Assembly: GCF_008830225.1 (NCBI RefSeq)
Contig: NZ_WAIE01000002.1
Location: 186,001 to 250,000, forward strand
DNA: 64,000 nucleotides
Direction of reading: 5' to 3'
From: Pseudodesulfovibrio senegalensis
GTDB taxonomy: Bacteria; Desulfobacterota; Desulfovibrionia; Desulfovibrionales; Desulfovibrionaceae
Shown here: piece by piece, positions 42,563 through 51,873 of the stretch
Numbering within the stretch: the stretch's first letter is position 1
Layout of the letters: each line of letters opens with the position of its first letter
Notes under the pieces: model-generated
Told to the model about the DNA's origin: nothing
Seen by the model: the letters and a program-made list of their open reading frames with translations, nothing else
Database searches by the model: none
Program-made: the position numbers and the translations under genes

Positions 42563-42899
42563 TGCGGAGGGCAAATATAGGGCAGCCTGCTGCGTTGTTG
42601 CAACAATACTATTAGTGCACGGCGCTGCCCTGCACCCGCAAGGGACACGTCTCTTGACCCTTTTCTGCCGTGCATTCTGCGAATGCGCGGCGGGTGAATG
42701 AATCAACAGGGAATACTGCAGGAATTTTTCCCCCACACATATGACACCAGCGGCCCGGTCGGCATTGCCGGCCGGGCCGCTCGGTAAAAAGTTTCGGAGA
42801 TTTCAAGGAACCCTTTTCAAAAGGTTTTTTGGCCGTCGGAGGCAAAAAAAAAGCCCGATCAACTGACCGGGCTTTTTTTATGAATATGGTGGCAGGAAG
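42563..42899. other. Intergenic region with several hairpins between queF and glnS
   Basis: No gene is supported. It contains a strong GC hairpin (AGCGGCCCGG with CCGGGCCGCT, about 42753-42785) without a T run, an AACCCTTTTCAAAAGGTTTTTT terminator-like element near 42809-42830 that could end the queF transcript, and the glnS terminator listed separately. Confidence 0.7.
42845..42879. terminator. Bidirectional terminator at the end of glnS
   Basis: A run of A, AGCCCG, loop, CGGGCT, then a run of T. It lies 20 bases after the glnS stop on the minus strand and also faces queF. Confidence 0.85.
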
Positions 42900-44678
42900 T
42901 TACTTCTTCATCTGTTTCTGGATCTTGGCCCAGGAGTCGCGCAGGGTGGCGGTCCTGTTGAAGACCAGCTTTTCACCCGGCGTATGGTCGCGCAGGTCCG
43001 TACAAAAATAGCCGGTGCGCTCGAACTGGAAGTTGGTGCCGGGTTGCATCTCGGCCAGCGCGGGTTCCACAAGGCAGTGGGTGAGCACGTTCAGGGAATC
43101 CGGGTTGATGTAGTCGATGAAGGTTTTGCCGTCTTTGGCCGCATTGGGATTGTCCACGGTAAAGAGCTTGTCGAACAGGCGGATTTCCGCGGGTATCGCA
43201 TGCTTGGCCGAAACCCAGTGCATGGTGCCCTTGACTTTGCGTCCGTCCTTGGACCAGCCGCCCTTGGTTTCCGGGTCATAGGTGCAGCGCAGTTCAACCA
43301 CTTCGCCGTTTTCGTCCTTGATCACGTCCGTGCAGGTCACATAGTAGGCAAAACGCAGACGAACTTCGCGGCCCGGTCCCATGCGGAAGAACTTCTTGGG
43401 CGGGTCTTCCATGAAATCGTCCCGTTCAATGTAGATTTCCTTGCCGAACGGAACTTTGCGCGTGCCCATGGATTCGTCTTCCGGGTGCAGGGGCATTTCG
43501 AAAACGTCTTCCTGATCTTCGGGATAGTTCTCGATGACCACCTTGAGCGGGTTGAGTACGCCCAGATACCGGGGTGCACGCTCGTTGAGGTCCTGACGCA
43601 GGCAGTGCTCCAGCAGCGCGGATTCCACGGTGGAGTCTGCCTTGGCCACGCCGATGCGTTCGCAGAAATCGCGGATGGATTCCGGGGTGTAGCCGCGTCT
43701 GCGGAAGCCGCAGATGGTGGGCATGCGCGGATCGTCCCAGCCGCTTACGTGACCTTCCTGCACCAGCTGGATGAGCTTGCGTTTGGAAAGCACGGTACCG
43801 GTGATGTTCAGCCTGGCGAACTCGTACTGGTACGGCCGCGCGGCAAAGCCGGGATGGGCCTTGAGTTCTGCCAGAAATTCCGGGCAGTCCGCAAACAGGG
43901 TCTCGTCCTTGATTCCTTCGAGCAGGGTGTCCAGCACCCAGTCGTAGAGCGGGCGGTTGTTTTCGAATTCCAGCGTGCAGATGGAGTGGGTCACGTTTTC
44001 GAACGCGTCCGAAAGACAGTGCGCGAAATCGTACATGGGATAGATGCACCATGTGTCGCCGGTGCGGTGATGATGGGCGTGCTTGATGCGGTAGAGCGCG
44101 GGGTCGCGCAGCACCACGTTGGGCGAGGCCATGTCGATCTTGGCGCGCAGCACACAGGTGCCGTCCTCGAATTTGCCGTCGCGCATGGAGCGGAACAGCT
44201 CGAGGTTTTCCTCCACGCTGCGGTCGCGGTAGGGCGAGTTCTTGCCCGGGCTCTTCAGCGTGCCCCGGTACTCGCGGATTTCGTCCGCGCTGAGGTTGTC
44301 CACGTAGGCGCGGCCCATGCGGATGAACAGTTCGGCCACGTCGTAGAAAAATTGGTAGTAGTCCGAAGCGAAGAACTGGCGGTCTTCCCAATCGAACCCG
44401 AGCCAGCGCACGTCCTCGCGGATGGAATCCACGTATTCGGTGTCTTCCTTGACCGGGTTGGTGTCGTCCAGGCGCAGGTTGCACTTGCCCCCGTATTCGG
44501 CGGCCACGCCGAAGTTCAGGCAGATGGACTTGGCGTGCCCGATGTGCAGGTAGCCGTTGGGTTCGGGCGGAAAGCGCGTGTGCACGCGATTGCCGTATTT
44601 GCCGTCTTCAAGATCACGGTCGATGATCTGGCGGATGAAATCCTTGCCTTTTGCCGGGGCTTCGGGCTGATTGCTCAT
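42900..44678 (-). CDS. glnS: Glutaminyl-tRNA synthetase
   Basis: A 592-residue class I synthetase. The ATP site [13 protein letters not shown] is near residue 46 and the KMSKS-like loop is VLSKRKL; the two-domain anticodon-binding beta barrel forms the C-terminal third with TYDPETKGG. Length and motifs match bacterial GlnRS. The start at 44678 follows AAGGAAG; the frame is open 480 bases further upstream but with poor coding character. A separate terminator ends the gene; the gene upstream is a small membrane protein. Confidence 0.95.
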   Translation of the reverse strand: MSNQPEAPAKGKDFIRQIIDRDLEDGKYGNRVHTRFPPEPNGYLHIGHAKSICLNFGVAAEYGGKCNLRLDDTNPVKEDTEYVDSIREDVRWLGFDWEDRQFFASDYYQFFYDVAELFIRMGRAYVDNLSADEIREYRGTLKSPGKNSPYRDRSVEENLELFRSMRDGKFEDGTCVLRAKIDMASPNVVLRDPALYRIKHAHHHRTGDTWCIYPMYDFAHCLSDAFENVTHSICTLEFENNRPLYDWVLDTLLEGIKDETLFADCPEFLAELKAHPGFAARPYQYEFARLNITGTVLSKRKLIQLVQEGHVSGWDDPRMPTICGFRRRGYTPESIRDFCERIGVAKADSTVESALLEHCLRQDLNERAPRYLGVLNPLKVVIENYPEDQEDVFEMPLHPEDESMGTRKVPFGKEIYIERDDFMEDPPKKFFRMGPGREVRLRFAYYVTCTDVIKDENGEVVELRCTYDPETKGGWSKDGRKVKGTMHWVSAKHAIPAEIRLFDKLFTVDNPNAAKDGKTFIDYINPDSLNVLTHCLVEPALAEMQPGTNFQFERTGYFCTDLRDHTPGEKLVFNRTATLRDSWAKIQKQMKK

Positions 44679-44796
44679 TCGTGTCTTCCTTGTTCTTCTG
44701 CGGCGTCGCGCAGCTGGATGTATCGAAAATCGTTGAGTGGAAATACGGTAAATCCTTGAGGCGGTCAACGCAAGAGGCCGCGGCAAACGGGGAAGA

Positions 44797-45288
44797 TCAT
44801 CTCCTGCAGCGCTTGCCGGGCATGAACGAATTGCGCAGAAAGCGGGGCGAGAGGAAAATGAACGGATTGCGGAGCACGCTGTCCGGCAGGATGTGGTACC
44901 AACGGTAGCCCAGCGCACGATAGTAGGCGCAGGCCTGCCGGAAACAGCCGGATTCGCGGGCGGCCAGCAGTGCGGCGTCGCGCTGGCAGCGGGATCGGGC
45001 CAGCTGGTGCAGGATGCGTGTGTCGCAGCCGTGCCGGGCCAAAAGGGTTTTGATGCGGCGGTATTCCCGGTGCCGGGCAAGGCCGTCCGCAAGGGCGAAC
45101 CCGCAGACCACGAGCCAGCCCGCGCACCACAGGCCAAGCATGGCCGCCTCGTATTCATGGCCCTGATTGAGCAATATGACCGCGTTTGCGCCCAGAAAAA
45201 GCGCCAGCAGCAGCGAACCCAGCGCCGTTCCGTGGGGCCATGGGGCGCAGCGCAGATAGTGCAGTATGCGTCCGACCGGGCGTTTCAT
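44797..45288 (-). CDS. Hypothetical two-segment membrane protein
   Basis: A 163-residue protein that I do not recognise. Two hydrophobic stretches lie at about 22-41 and 49-68 ([16 protein letters not shown] and [19 protein letters not shown]), followed by a basic, Cys-containing cytoplasmic-like tail rich in Arg. It begins 9 bases after the LysE gene stop with no clear ribosome site, so it may be translated by coupling. It is more likely a real gene than a shadow because it sits in a tight same-strand run and has good codon character. Confidence 0.55.
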   Translation of the reverse strand: MKRPVGRILHYLRCAPWPHGTALGSLLLALFLGANAVILLNQGHEYEAAMLGLWCAGWLVVCGFALADGLARHREYRRIKTLLARHGCDTRILHQLARSRCQRDAALLAARESGCFRQACAYYRALGYRWYHILPDSVLRNPFIFLSPRFLRNSFMPGKRCRR

Positions 45289-45297
45289 GAGTATTCG

Positions 45298-45927
45298 CTA
45301 ATTGTTTTCCGGCAGGGCCAGACTCAGGCCCAGCAGCACCAGAACGCTGCCCGCCGCTGTTTTCATGCGCGGTTCAAAGCGCGGATTGCTGCGCAATTTG
45401 TCGCCGATCAACCCCGAGAACAGGGCCACCATGCTGAAGACCGCAAATCCCGAGGCCATGAACAGGCCGCCCAGCACCAGCATCTGCAATTCGGGGCTGG
45501 CCCCGGTGGGCGTGACGAACTGGGGCAGGAAGGCCAGAAAGAACAGGGCTACCTTGGGATTGAGGATGTTGGCGATGATGGTCTGCTTGAAGATGGCCTT
45601 GGGGCTGATTACGTCCACCTTCTGCTCGGCGTCCGCTCCCTTGCGGCTGCGGATGGTCTGGATGCCGATGTAGATGAGATAGGCGGCCCCGGCGTATTTG
45701 ACGCACTGGTAGGCCACGGCCGAGGTGCGCAGAATGGCGCTGAGGCCCACCACCGCGAACAGGGTGTGGGCGATAACGCCGATGTTGAAGCCGCAGGCTG
45801 CGAACAGCGCGGCCTTGCGGCCCTGCGTTATGCCCCGGGTGAGCACGTAGAGCACGTCCGGCCCCGGCGTGATGGCCAGCACCAGCGACGCGCCGATGAA
45901 CATGAGCAATTGCGTTGTGTCGAACAT
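45298..45927 (-). CDS. LysE-family amino acid exporter
   Basis: A 209-residue protein with about six membrane segments. It has the family start LVLAITPGPDVLYVLTRGITQGRKAAL, the conserved GxxxG-rich helix and NPKVALFFLAFLPQFV in the third segment, all typical of LysE/RhtB exporters of amino acids. The specific substrate is unknown. It lies 54 bases after icd and 9 bases before the small membrane gene. Confidence 0.9.
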   Translation of the reverse strand: MFDTTQLLMFIGASLVLAITPGPDVLYVLTRGITQGRKAALFAACGFNIGVIAHTLFAVVGLSAILRTSAVAYQCVKYAGAAYLIYIGIQTIRSRKGADAEQKVDVISPKAIFKQTIIANILNPKVALFFLAFLPQFVTPTGASPELQMLVLGGLFMASGFAVFSMVALFSGLIGDKLRSNPRFEPRMKTAAGSVLVLLGLSLALPENN

Positions 45928-45981
45928 GGCGGATATGTGTGGCCCCGCCGGAAGACGTGCAACCGGCGGGGCCGTTGAATG

Positions 45982-47124
45982 CTACAGGTTGGCAAGCAGG
46001 ATTTCGCCGAATTCGGCGCAGCCCACCTGCGTTGCGCCGGGAATTTGCCCGGCGAGGTCCACGGTGACCTTCTTTTCGGCAACGGCCTTTTCCACGGATG
46101 CGTGGATGAGCGCGGCGGCCTCGTGCCAGCCGATGTGTTCCAGCATCATGGCCCCGGAAAGGATCAGGGAGCCGGGGTTGGCCATGTCCTTGCCCGCGAT
46201 GGTCGGGGCTGTGCCGTGGGTCGGCTCGAAAAACGCCAGCTTGTCGCCCATGTTCACGCCCGGGGCAAGCCCGAGCCCGCCCACCTGTGCGGCCAGCGCA
46301 TCGGAGATGTAGTCGCCGTTCAGGTTGGTGGTGGCCACCACGGAATACTGCTCGGGCCGCATGATGCATTCCTGGAACATGGCGTCCGCAATGCGGTCCT
46401 TGATGATGACCGGGCCGTCGCCTTCACCTTCGCGCACCACCTTGCCCGCGTATTCCTGCTCGGCCAGTTCATAGCCCCATGCCCGAAACGCGCCTTCGGT
46501 GTGCTTCATGATGTTGCCCTTGTGCACCAGCGTCACGGAATCGCGGCCCTGATCAATGGCAAAGTCGATGGCGCGCTTGGCCAGACGCTTGCAGCCGTGC
46601 TCGGTCATGGGCTTGATGCCCACGCCCGCGGCCATGTCCACGTTGGCGCCCAGTTCGTCGCGCAGAAACGCGATGAGTCGCTTTGCTTCCGGGGTGCCGG
46701 AGGCGTATTCGATTCCGGCGTAGACGTCTTCGGTGTTTTCGCGGAAGATGACCATGTCCACGAGGTCGGGACGCTTGACCGGGGATTCGATGCCCTTGAA
46801 ATACTTGATGGGCCGGATGCAGGCATAGAGGTCGAAGGTTTGGCGGATGGTCACGTTCAGGCTGCGGAAGCCCTTGCCCACCGGGGTCTGAAGCGGGCCT
46901 TTCATGGCCAGTTCCGCGCCCTTGAGCGCGTCCATGGTGGCCTGCGGCAGGTATTCGCCGGTTTCGTCAAACGCTTTTTGACCGGCCAGCAGTTCCTGCC
47001 AGTCCAGCGCGTTTTCCTTGCCGTAGGCTTTTTCCACGGCGGCGTTCAGGACCGGGCGGCCTGCGCTCCAGACTTCGGAGCCGATGCCGTCGCCTTCAAT
47101 GTAGTATACTGTCTTTTGGGCCAA
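45982..47124 (-). CDS. icd: NADP-type isocitrate dehydrogenase
   Basis: A 380-residue protein. The start is TTG at 47124: AAGGAGG lies six bases upstream and the protein begins AQKTVYYIEGDGIG, as in this family. The phosphorylatable-serine loop reads FRSLNVTIRQTFDLYACIRP, equivalent to the Ser113 loop of Escherichia coli. The substrate/cofactor region GVNMGDKLAFFEPTHGTAP is near the C-terminus. It converts isocitrate to 2-oxoglutarate in the cytoplasm. It is shorter than the E. coli enzyme by about 35 residues. Confidence 0.92.
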   Translation of the reverse strand: MAQKTVYYIEGDGIGSEVWSAGRPVLNAAVEKAYGKENALDWQELLAGQKAFDETGEYLPQATMDALKGAELAMKGPLQTPVGKGFRSLNVTIRQTFDLYACIRPIKYFKGIESPVKRPDLVDMVIFRENTEDVYAGIEYASGTPEAKRLIAFLRDELGANVDMAAGVGIKPMTEHGCKRLAKRAIDFAIDQGRDSVTLVHKGNIMKHTEGAFRAWGYELAEQEYAGKVVREGEGDGPVIIKDRIADAMFQECIMRPEQYSVVATTNLNGDYISDALAAQVGGLGLAPGVNMGDKLAFFEPTHGTAPTIAGKDMANPGSLILSGAMMLEHIGWHEAAALIHASVEKAVAEKKVTVDLAGQIPGATQVGCAEFGEILLANL

Positions 47125-47258
47125 GACGACCTCCTTACGGGTGGCGATGTGATGCGGCGTGTTGCGTTCGCAAAAATGGAAACGCACTATAGCCGTGGCC
47201 GGGCGGGTAAGGCAAGGGCTTTGGCTTCGACGAAAATGGTGATAGGTAATCCGCACAT

Positions 47259-47993
47259 ATGATTGCAGAAAATTTGATAGCGAAAATGGAGACGGTCAAG
47301 GCGCTGCTTTCGGGCGCGCGCCATGTGGCCGTGCTGACCGGAGCGGGAATTTCTTCGGAAAGCGGCATCCCCACGTTTCGTGGCAACGGCGGCATGTGGC
47401 AGGGAGAGCAGGCCGAGGAACTGGCCCGGCCCGAGACCTTTGCCCGCGAGCCGGAGCGGGTCTGGGAATTCTACAACTGGCGGCGGGCGACCGTGGCCGG
47501 GTGCGAGCCCAACCCCGCGCACCGTGCGCTGGCCGAACTGGAACGGCGCGTGCCGGAAATGATGGTGCTCACCCAGAACGTGGACGGCCTGCACCAACAG
47601 GCCGGGAGCCGGAACGTCATTGAAATGCACGGCAGCCTGTGGCGGCTGCACTGCACGCAGTGCACATATTTCGAGGAAAACCGCGAATCCCTGCCGCCCT
47701 TGCCGGAATGCCCGCGCTGCGGCAATTTGTTGCGGCCCGGCGTGGTCTGGTTCGGTGAGGCATTGCCGCGCGGCGTGTTGTCCGCTGCGCTGGATTCCGT
47801 TTCCCGCGCAGACATCCTGTTGGTGGTGGGTACGTCCAGCCTTGTGCAGCCTGCGGCCTCGTTCGCGCACATTGCCAAGCGCGCCGGCGCGGTGTGTGTG
47901 GAGGTCAACCTTGAAGCAACGCCCAACACCGGTTTCATGGATTTTGCCCTGCACGGCAAGGCCGGGGAGATTCTGCCCGCGCTGGTGGAGTGA
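47259..47993 (+). CDS. cobB: Sirtuin NAD-dependent deacylase
   Basis: A 244-residue SIR2 protein. Motifs in order: LTGAGISSESGIPTFRG, EFYNWRR, LTQNVDGLHQQAG, the catalytic His in EMHGS, a zinc site CTQC...CPRC, and GTSS with a C-terminal Asn. The Tyr/Arg pair in FYNWRR is the SIRT5-like signature for acid-acyl lysine (succinyl, malonyl) removal as well as acetyl. The first ATG is 47259; an ATG at 47286 is possible. A terminator lies 10 bases downstream. Confidence 0.93.
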   Translation: MIAENLIAKMETVKALLSGARHVAVLTGAGISSESGIPTFRGNGGMWQGEQAEELARPETFAREPERVWEFYNWRRATVAGCEPNPAHRALAELERRVPEMMVLTQNVDGLHQQAGSRNVIEMHGSLWRLHCTQCTYFEENRESLPPLPECPRCGNLLRPGVVWFGEALPRGVLSAALDSVSRADILLVVGTSSLVQPAASFAHIAKRAGAVCVEVNLEATPNTGFMDFALHGKAGEILPALVE

Positions 47994-48005
47994 ATACGAT
48001 ACAAG

Positions 48006-48034
48006 AAAGGCCCGCCGGAAGCGGGCCTCTTCAT
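48006..48034. terminator. Terminator between sirtuin and DJ-1 genes
   Basis: AGGCCCGC and GCGGGCCT with a CGGAA loop. The tail is short of T residues on the plus strand (CTTC), but the stem lies directly between two convergent genes. Confidence 0.6.
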
Positions 48035-48051
48035 GCAAATACCGATACAAT

Positions 48052-48606
48052 CTAATCCACAAGCATTGCTTCCCGAAGCTGTTTTGCCGCGTCTTCGCCC
48101 ATGAGCCGTTCCGCGAGTGCCAAGGCAAAGGCCATGGCCGTTCCCGGTCCGGAACCCGTGATGACCGTGCCATCCTCGGTCACGGGCTGTCCGGTGTGTG
48201 CGCCGGGTGCAAGCCGGTCCGCAAAACTCGGGTAGGCACTGGCCTTTTTTCCTTCCAGCAATCCTTTTTCGTGCAGGACCACGGCCGGGGCCGCGCAGAT
48301 GGCTCCGGTCAGCCTGTTGTTTTCGTCCTGTTCGCGCAAGAGTTCTACGAGCCGGGCGGATTCGGCAAGGTTGGCCGCGCCGGGCATGCCGCCGGGCAGG
48401 GCAATGAGGTCGAACGGTCCGGCGCAGTCGTCCATGAGCGCATCGGCCAGCACGGTCACGTTGTGCGCGCCGGTCACCTGTTTGCCGTTTGCGTTCACTG
48501 CCGCGGTGGTCACGTCCGCTCCGGCGCGGCGCAGCACGTCGATGATGGTCAGGGTCTCGATTTCCTCGAAACCCTGTGCAAGGGGAACCAGTACTGTCCT
48601 GCTCAT
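48052..48606 (-). CDS. DJ-1/PfpI-family protein (YajL-like)
   Basis: A 184-residue protein with the DJ-1 fold signature: VPLAQGFEEIETLTIIDVLRRAG at the N-terminus (with the conserved Glu), LPGGMPGAANL, and the nucleophile Cys in GAICAAPAVVL. YajL and DJ-1 proteins act in oxidative or carbonyl stress responses; the activity of this one is not provable from sequence. The ATG at 48606 overlaps the stop of the DUF1847 gene upstream by 4 bases (ATGA), and AAAGGA precedes it. Confidence 0.88.
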   Translation of the reverse strand: MSRTVLVPLAQGFEEIETLTIIDVLRRAGADVTTAAVNANGKQVTGAHNVTVLADALMDDCAGPFDLIALPGGMPGAANLAESARLVELLREQDENNRLTGAICAAPAVVLHEKGLLEGKKASAYPSFADRLAPGAHTGQPVTEDGTVITGSGPGTAMAFALALAERLMGEDAAKQLREAMLVD

Positions 48607-49184
48607 GATTTTTTCCTTTGCAGCTTGCGCTTGTAATAGGTGGTGTACAGGGCGGCCGCCGGGTTGTGCCCGAGGACGTGGTCCTTGGCCACGAGGGTGG
48701 TCACCGGGGCTTCGGATTCCTGCGTGAACATGGCGTCGTGCCCCACGCACAGGCCCAGCATGATGTTCAGCTCGGTCTTGTCGCGGTTCAGGGTCCGCGC
48801 CTGCCCCACGGGGTTGCAGGTTATGCGCTTGCGGCCCGGGGTTTCGGGCGCGGTGCCCACCTCGTGCTTTTCAATGCCGCACAGCTTGCAGCAGACAGAG
48901 GATACCGTCAGCCCGGCGTCCACCAAAAGCTGGTGCAGGCTCTTGGCCTCGTCCGCAACGGAAACGCAAAAGGCCAACCCGACTTTTTTGTATCCCATAT
49001 GTTTGATGAAAGACAGGGTCTGTTCCACCCGCGTGGCGGGCCTGCCGCCGGATGCGGCCTCCGCGGCCTTGAGCATGGCCGAGGCGTTTTCGTCGTTCTG
49101 GTACAGCTCCACCATGTGGGGCCGCAGGTTCGAGCAGTTTCGTCCGGTGACGCACTTTCTGTCGTCACAGGTGGCGCATTTCAT
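48603..49184 (-). CDS. DUF1847 cysteine-rich protein
   Basis: A 193-residue protein with the DUF1847 pattern: an N-terminal Cys cluster CATCDDRKC...GRNCSN, a central SFIKHMGYKKVGLAFCVSVADEAK block, CCKLCGIEK, and ITCNPVGQARTLN. The Cys residues suggest a metal site. The function is unknown. The start at 49184 has GGAG eight bases upstream; 17 residues of open frame precede it. It is translationally coupled to the DJ-1 gene. Confidence 0.8.
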   Translation of the reverse strand: MKCATCDDRKCVTGRNCSNLRPHMVELYQNDENASAMLKAAEAASGGRPATRVEQTLSFIKHMGYKKVGLAFCVSVADEAKSLHQLLVDAGLTVSSVCCKLCGIEKHEVGTAPETPGRKRITCNPVGQARTLNRDKTELNIMLGLCVGHDAMFTQESEAPVTTLVAKDHVLGHNPAAALYTTYYKRKLQRKKS

Positions 49185-49576
49185 CTGTATGTCTCCGATA
49201 TTCGGCCCGGAATCATGGGCCTTGGTTGCTTTCAATCCGTCAAATCCGTTCAGATGCGGCTAGGTGTATAAGCGGGTATGCCGTGGAGCGCAAGGGGATG
49301 GCCTGCGGCGGGGAGGGTGTATGTTTTTTCACTTGGCTGAGTTCAGAGTTGCGAAATAAGTGTGGTGTTCGCCTTGATTTGAAGATTTAGGCAAGTCCAC
49401 TTGCCTGAGGCGGCTTGTATTCGGTGCTAGCGATACCCACGTTGCCACTTGTGGCGGGGCATACTGTAGCTACCAAAAAAAAGGCTCCGAGTTCGTCGGA
49501 GCCTTTTTTATCAACATTTATGGAAAGCGCCTTGGCTGAAAACAGCAGGGCCTTTATTGCAACGGTGAAAAGATGT
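49185..49576. other. Intergenic region with palindromic hairpins and a strong terminator
   Basis: No gene is supported. The region has the perfect hairpin AGGCAAGT-CC-ACTTGCCT at 49389-49406, a GCCAC-TT-GTGGC hairpin near 49444-49455, and the terminator listed separately. Sequence between about 49330 and 49475 looks structured and could be a small RNA on the plus strand, but I do not recognise a family. Confidence 0.5.
49475..49508. terminator. Strong bidirectional terminator
   Basis: Eight A residues, GGCTCCGA, loop GTTCG, TCGGAGCC and six T residues. On the minus strand it lies about 70 bases after the ppiC stop; on the plus strand nothing clearly coding precedes it. Confidence 0.88.
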
Positions 49577-49858
49577 TTAGTCTTCGCGGCTTGTGATTTC
49601 CAGCAGGTGGTAGCCGAACTGGGTTTTTACCGGGCCATGAACTTCGCCAACTGCTTCGTTGAACACAACAGTGTCAAATTCCGGGACCATATCGCCGGGG
49701 CTGAACTGACCGAGATCGCCGCCACGCTGTCCGGAAGGGCAGGTGGAGTGTTGTTTTGCCAGTTCACCAAAATCTGCGCCGTCTTGAATTTGTTTTTTCA
49801 GGTCCAGACAGGTTTGTTCATCACTAACCAAAAGATGGCGGGCAGATGCTTTTGCCAT
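49577..49858 (-). CDS. ppiC: PpiC-type parvulin peptidyl-prolyl isomerase
   Basis: A 93-residue single-domain parvulin, the same length as Escherichia coli PpiC, with the shared segments [36 protein letters not shown] and [10 protein letters not shown]. It lacks a signal peptide, so it should act in the cytoplasm. The ATG at 49858 is chosen because AGGAG lies seven bases upstream; an ATG two codons earlier is too close. It is a single-gene unit. Confidence 0.93.
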   Translation of the reverse strand: MAKASARHLLVSDEQTCLDLKKQIQDGADFGELAKQHSTCPSGQRGGDLGQFSPGDMVPEFDTVVFNEAVGEVHGPVKTQFGYHLLEITSRED

Positions 49859-49939
49859 GTGCATGCTCCTGTAAGTTTAAATGTAAAAGTTTTAATAACC
49901 ATCTAAGTTGAAAATAATATTTACGAATTGGAAGCGGTT

Positions 49940-50104
49940 TTACAACCCTTTCTTCCTCTCAATCCATTTTTCCACTTCGGGCGCGCGGTAGTCGGTGAAG
50001 CTGTCCAGCAGTTCGGGCGAGCTGGTTCCATGGAAGAAACGCAACGCCGCCCTGAAGGGAAAATGCCATAAACGGTTTTTTTCGTTGTGTCGCCAAAAGT
50101 TCAT
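49940..50104 (-). pseudogene. 54-codon frame matching the C-terminus of LOG-family protein (gene remnant)
   Basis: The frame from 50104 to 49940 encodes 54 residues. Its last 28, ending VEKWIERKKGL, align without gaps to the end of the LOG protein encoded at 51283-51873 ([11 protein letters not shown]), with shared Glu-Leu-Leu-Asp and Tyr positions. The first 26 residues do not match LOG. The start makes an ATGA overlap with the amidohydrolase gene upstream but has no clear ribosome site. It is most simply the surviving tail of an older LOG paralogue, though a small real gene cannot be excluded. Confidence 0.5.
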
Positions 50105-51213
50105 CGCAATGAGTCAGTCACGTCCTGGATGCCATTGTCATTGGCTTTGTCCAGCGGCATCATGCGCGGGGCTCTAAGGTCGAAGTTTATCTGTTGCAAG
50201 TCCACTTTTCGGACACGACGGTTGCGCATGGTATGGTAATAGAGGGTTTTGTTCTTGGTATCAGTAAGAATCGTATACTGGGTTCCGGACAGCAGGGGGG
50301 TCTTGCCCTTTGAACCTTGTGCCCCTTCGGACTGGGTGGCGGGAAGGTTGAAGCTGTCTAGAATTCGGAATGTCTCTTGTATCGTATCCTCTCCACCGCT
50401 GGTCTGCCGGGCCGTTTGAAGAAGCAGGACGGCCCGCACAAATCGTGAAATCGAGGTATAGTCACCGGGGAGGCCGATAAGACCGGAACCTCCGGACAGA
50501 GGAGTAATGTCCAAGTCTCCCCACTTGGTGTCGGGGAAGGGGGCGCTGCTGAGTTTGCCATAGTTTCGCAGGTTGGTCAGGTGCCAGTCGTAGGTAGGAT
50601 TGTTGGTGATGACATTCGCTGTTTTTTCGATGTAGGTTGCATTGCCTTTTTGGAACTCGATAACAATGCTGTTACCTTTCGGGTCGACGATCATGCCGTG
50701 CAGGGGAAAGGGGGCTTTGAGTGTCGGGTCCACTACCGGGACAACCTTCACGGCATCCACCTTGTCCTTCACTTCATCAATATTGGTGCAGCTGGAGAGA
50801 ATGTAGGCGAGCAAGTCGCTGGGCGCGATGGATTTGTCTGCCAAGGCCGGATTATATTTGGCATACTCCGCAAAACCCTTGTGATAGAACATGCCCCCGG
50901 CCAGTCCGGCATCGTTCATGCCTGTGTTGATGACGCGGTCCATAAGCAGAACCCCGGCAAAGCCATGCTCGGATTTCCAGGATTTTCCACCACTGCCGTC
51001 TGACATGATGGCTTGGAATTCCGTCCCGTGAGGGTAGATCGCTATTTGGGGCTTGAGATCGAATTTGCCCCACTCTTGGGTGCGGCCAAAGACAACAGTA
51101 CCATCCTTTCCCTTCAGCAGGATACCGGTACATGCCAAAGCCGTGTTCCAGCCGGTCAATGTGATCAGGCAAAAAAGAATGAGCGTGAGCCGTGTTCCGT
51201 TCGTCCAGCGCAT
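50101..51213 (-). CDS. Exported linear-amide C-N hydrolase (choloylglycine hydrolase family)
   Basis: A 370-residue Ntn-type hydrolase with a signal peptide whose predicted end (NTALA) leaves Cys28 of CTGILLKGKDG as the new N-terminal residue, which is the catalytic nucleophile in this family; signal cleavage could therefore be the activating step. Further family residues are in FGRTQEWGKFD, GMNDAGLAGGMFY and NNPTYDWHLTNLRNY. The family includes bile-salt and penicillin V hydrolases; the substrate here is unknown. It is more AT-rich by eye than its neighbours, hinting at transfer. GAGGAGG precedes the ATG. Confidence 0.87.
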   Translation of the reverse strand: MRWTNGTRLTLILFCLITLTGWNTALACTGILLKGKDGTVVFGRTQEWGKFDLKPQIAIYPHGTEFQAIMSDGSGGKSWKSEHGFAGVLLMDRVINTGMNDAGLAGGMFYHKGFAEYAKYNPALADKSIAPSDLLAYILSSCTNIDEVKDKVDAVKVVPVVDPTLKAPFPLHGMIVDPKGNSIVIEFQKGNATYIEKTANVITNNPTYDWHLTNLRNYGKLSSAPFPDTKWGDLDITPLSGGSGLIGLPGDYTSISRFVRAVLLLQTARQTSGGEDTIQETFRILDSFNLPATQSEGAQGSKGKTPLLSGTQYTILTDTKNKTLYYHTMRNRRVRKVDLQQINFDLRAPRMMPLDKANDNGIQDVTDSLR

Positions 51214-51282
51214 GAAGCCTCCTCGGTTTACCAGTAACCGTACAGGCTCCCCAAAAATATGACAACCGGATGTTGTTACCTG

Positions 51283-51873
51283 CTACAACCCTTTCTTTTT
51301 TTCGATCCACTTCTCTACCTGCGGCGGAGTGTAGGTGAGGAATTGGTCAAGCAGTTCGGCCGGGCTGTGCGAGGCCAGCACCATGTTGCGGTGTTCCTGC
51401 ACCAGAAAGCCCTGCTGCACCACGTTGTCCAGAAACGCGGTCAGTTGTTCGTAGTAGCCGTTCACGTTGAGCAGGCCGCAGGGCTTGGCGTGGTAGCCCA
51501 GCTGGTTCCATGTCAGCACCTCGAAGAATTCCTCGAAGGTGCCGATGCCGCCGGGCAGGGCGATGAACGCGTCCGAGAGTTTGGCCATGAGCGCCTTGCG
51601 TTCGTGCATGGAGTCCACAACGTGCAGTTTGGTCAGTCCCTTGTGGAAGATTTCCTTGGCGCGCAGTTTTTCGGGAATCACGCCGACGACCTCGCCGCCC
51701 GCGGCAAGGGCGGCGTCCGCCACCCGGCCCATGAGGCCCACGCTGGAGCCGCCGTACACGACGCCCAGCCCGCGCTCGGCAAGGGTGGTTCCCAGTTGCC
51801 GGGCGGCTTCGGCATATTCCGGGGAATTGCCCGGATTGGAGCCGCAGAACACGCATACCCGTTCGATGATCAT
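51283..51873 (-). CDS. LOG-family phosphoribohydrolase
   Basis: A 196-residue protein of the LOG (TIGR00730, formerly lysine decarboxylase-like) family. It has [19 protein letters not shown] at the nucleotide site, [11 protein letters not shown], and the PGGIGTFEE catalytic motif. Family members release adenine-type bases from nucleoside 5'-monophosphates. A 4-base ATGA overlap couples it to the threonine aldolase gene upstream. Confidence 0.9.
   Translation of the reverse strand: MIIERVCVFCGSNPGNSPEYAEAARQLGTTLAERGLGVVYGGSSVGLMGRVADAALAAGGEVVGVIPEKLRAKEIFHKGLTKLHVVDSMHERKALMAKLSDAFIALPGGIGTFEEFFEVLTWNQLGYHAKPCGLLNVNGYYEQLTAFLDNVVQQGFLVQEHRNMVLASHSPAELLDQFLTYTPPQVEKWIEKKKGL

Noticed and set aside
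42984-44759. A 591-codon frame antisense to glnS
   Set aside because: GlnRS motifs are unambiguous on the minus strand; the antisense frame has no recognisable domain.
49330-49475. 6S RNA, suggested by GGTGTTCG and CGATACCCAC words
   Set aside because: The distance between the two words is about half that expected and the long apical stem is missing.
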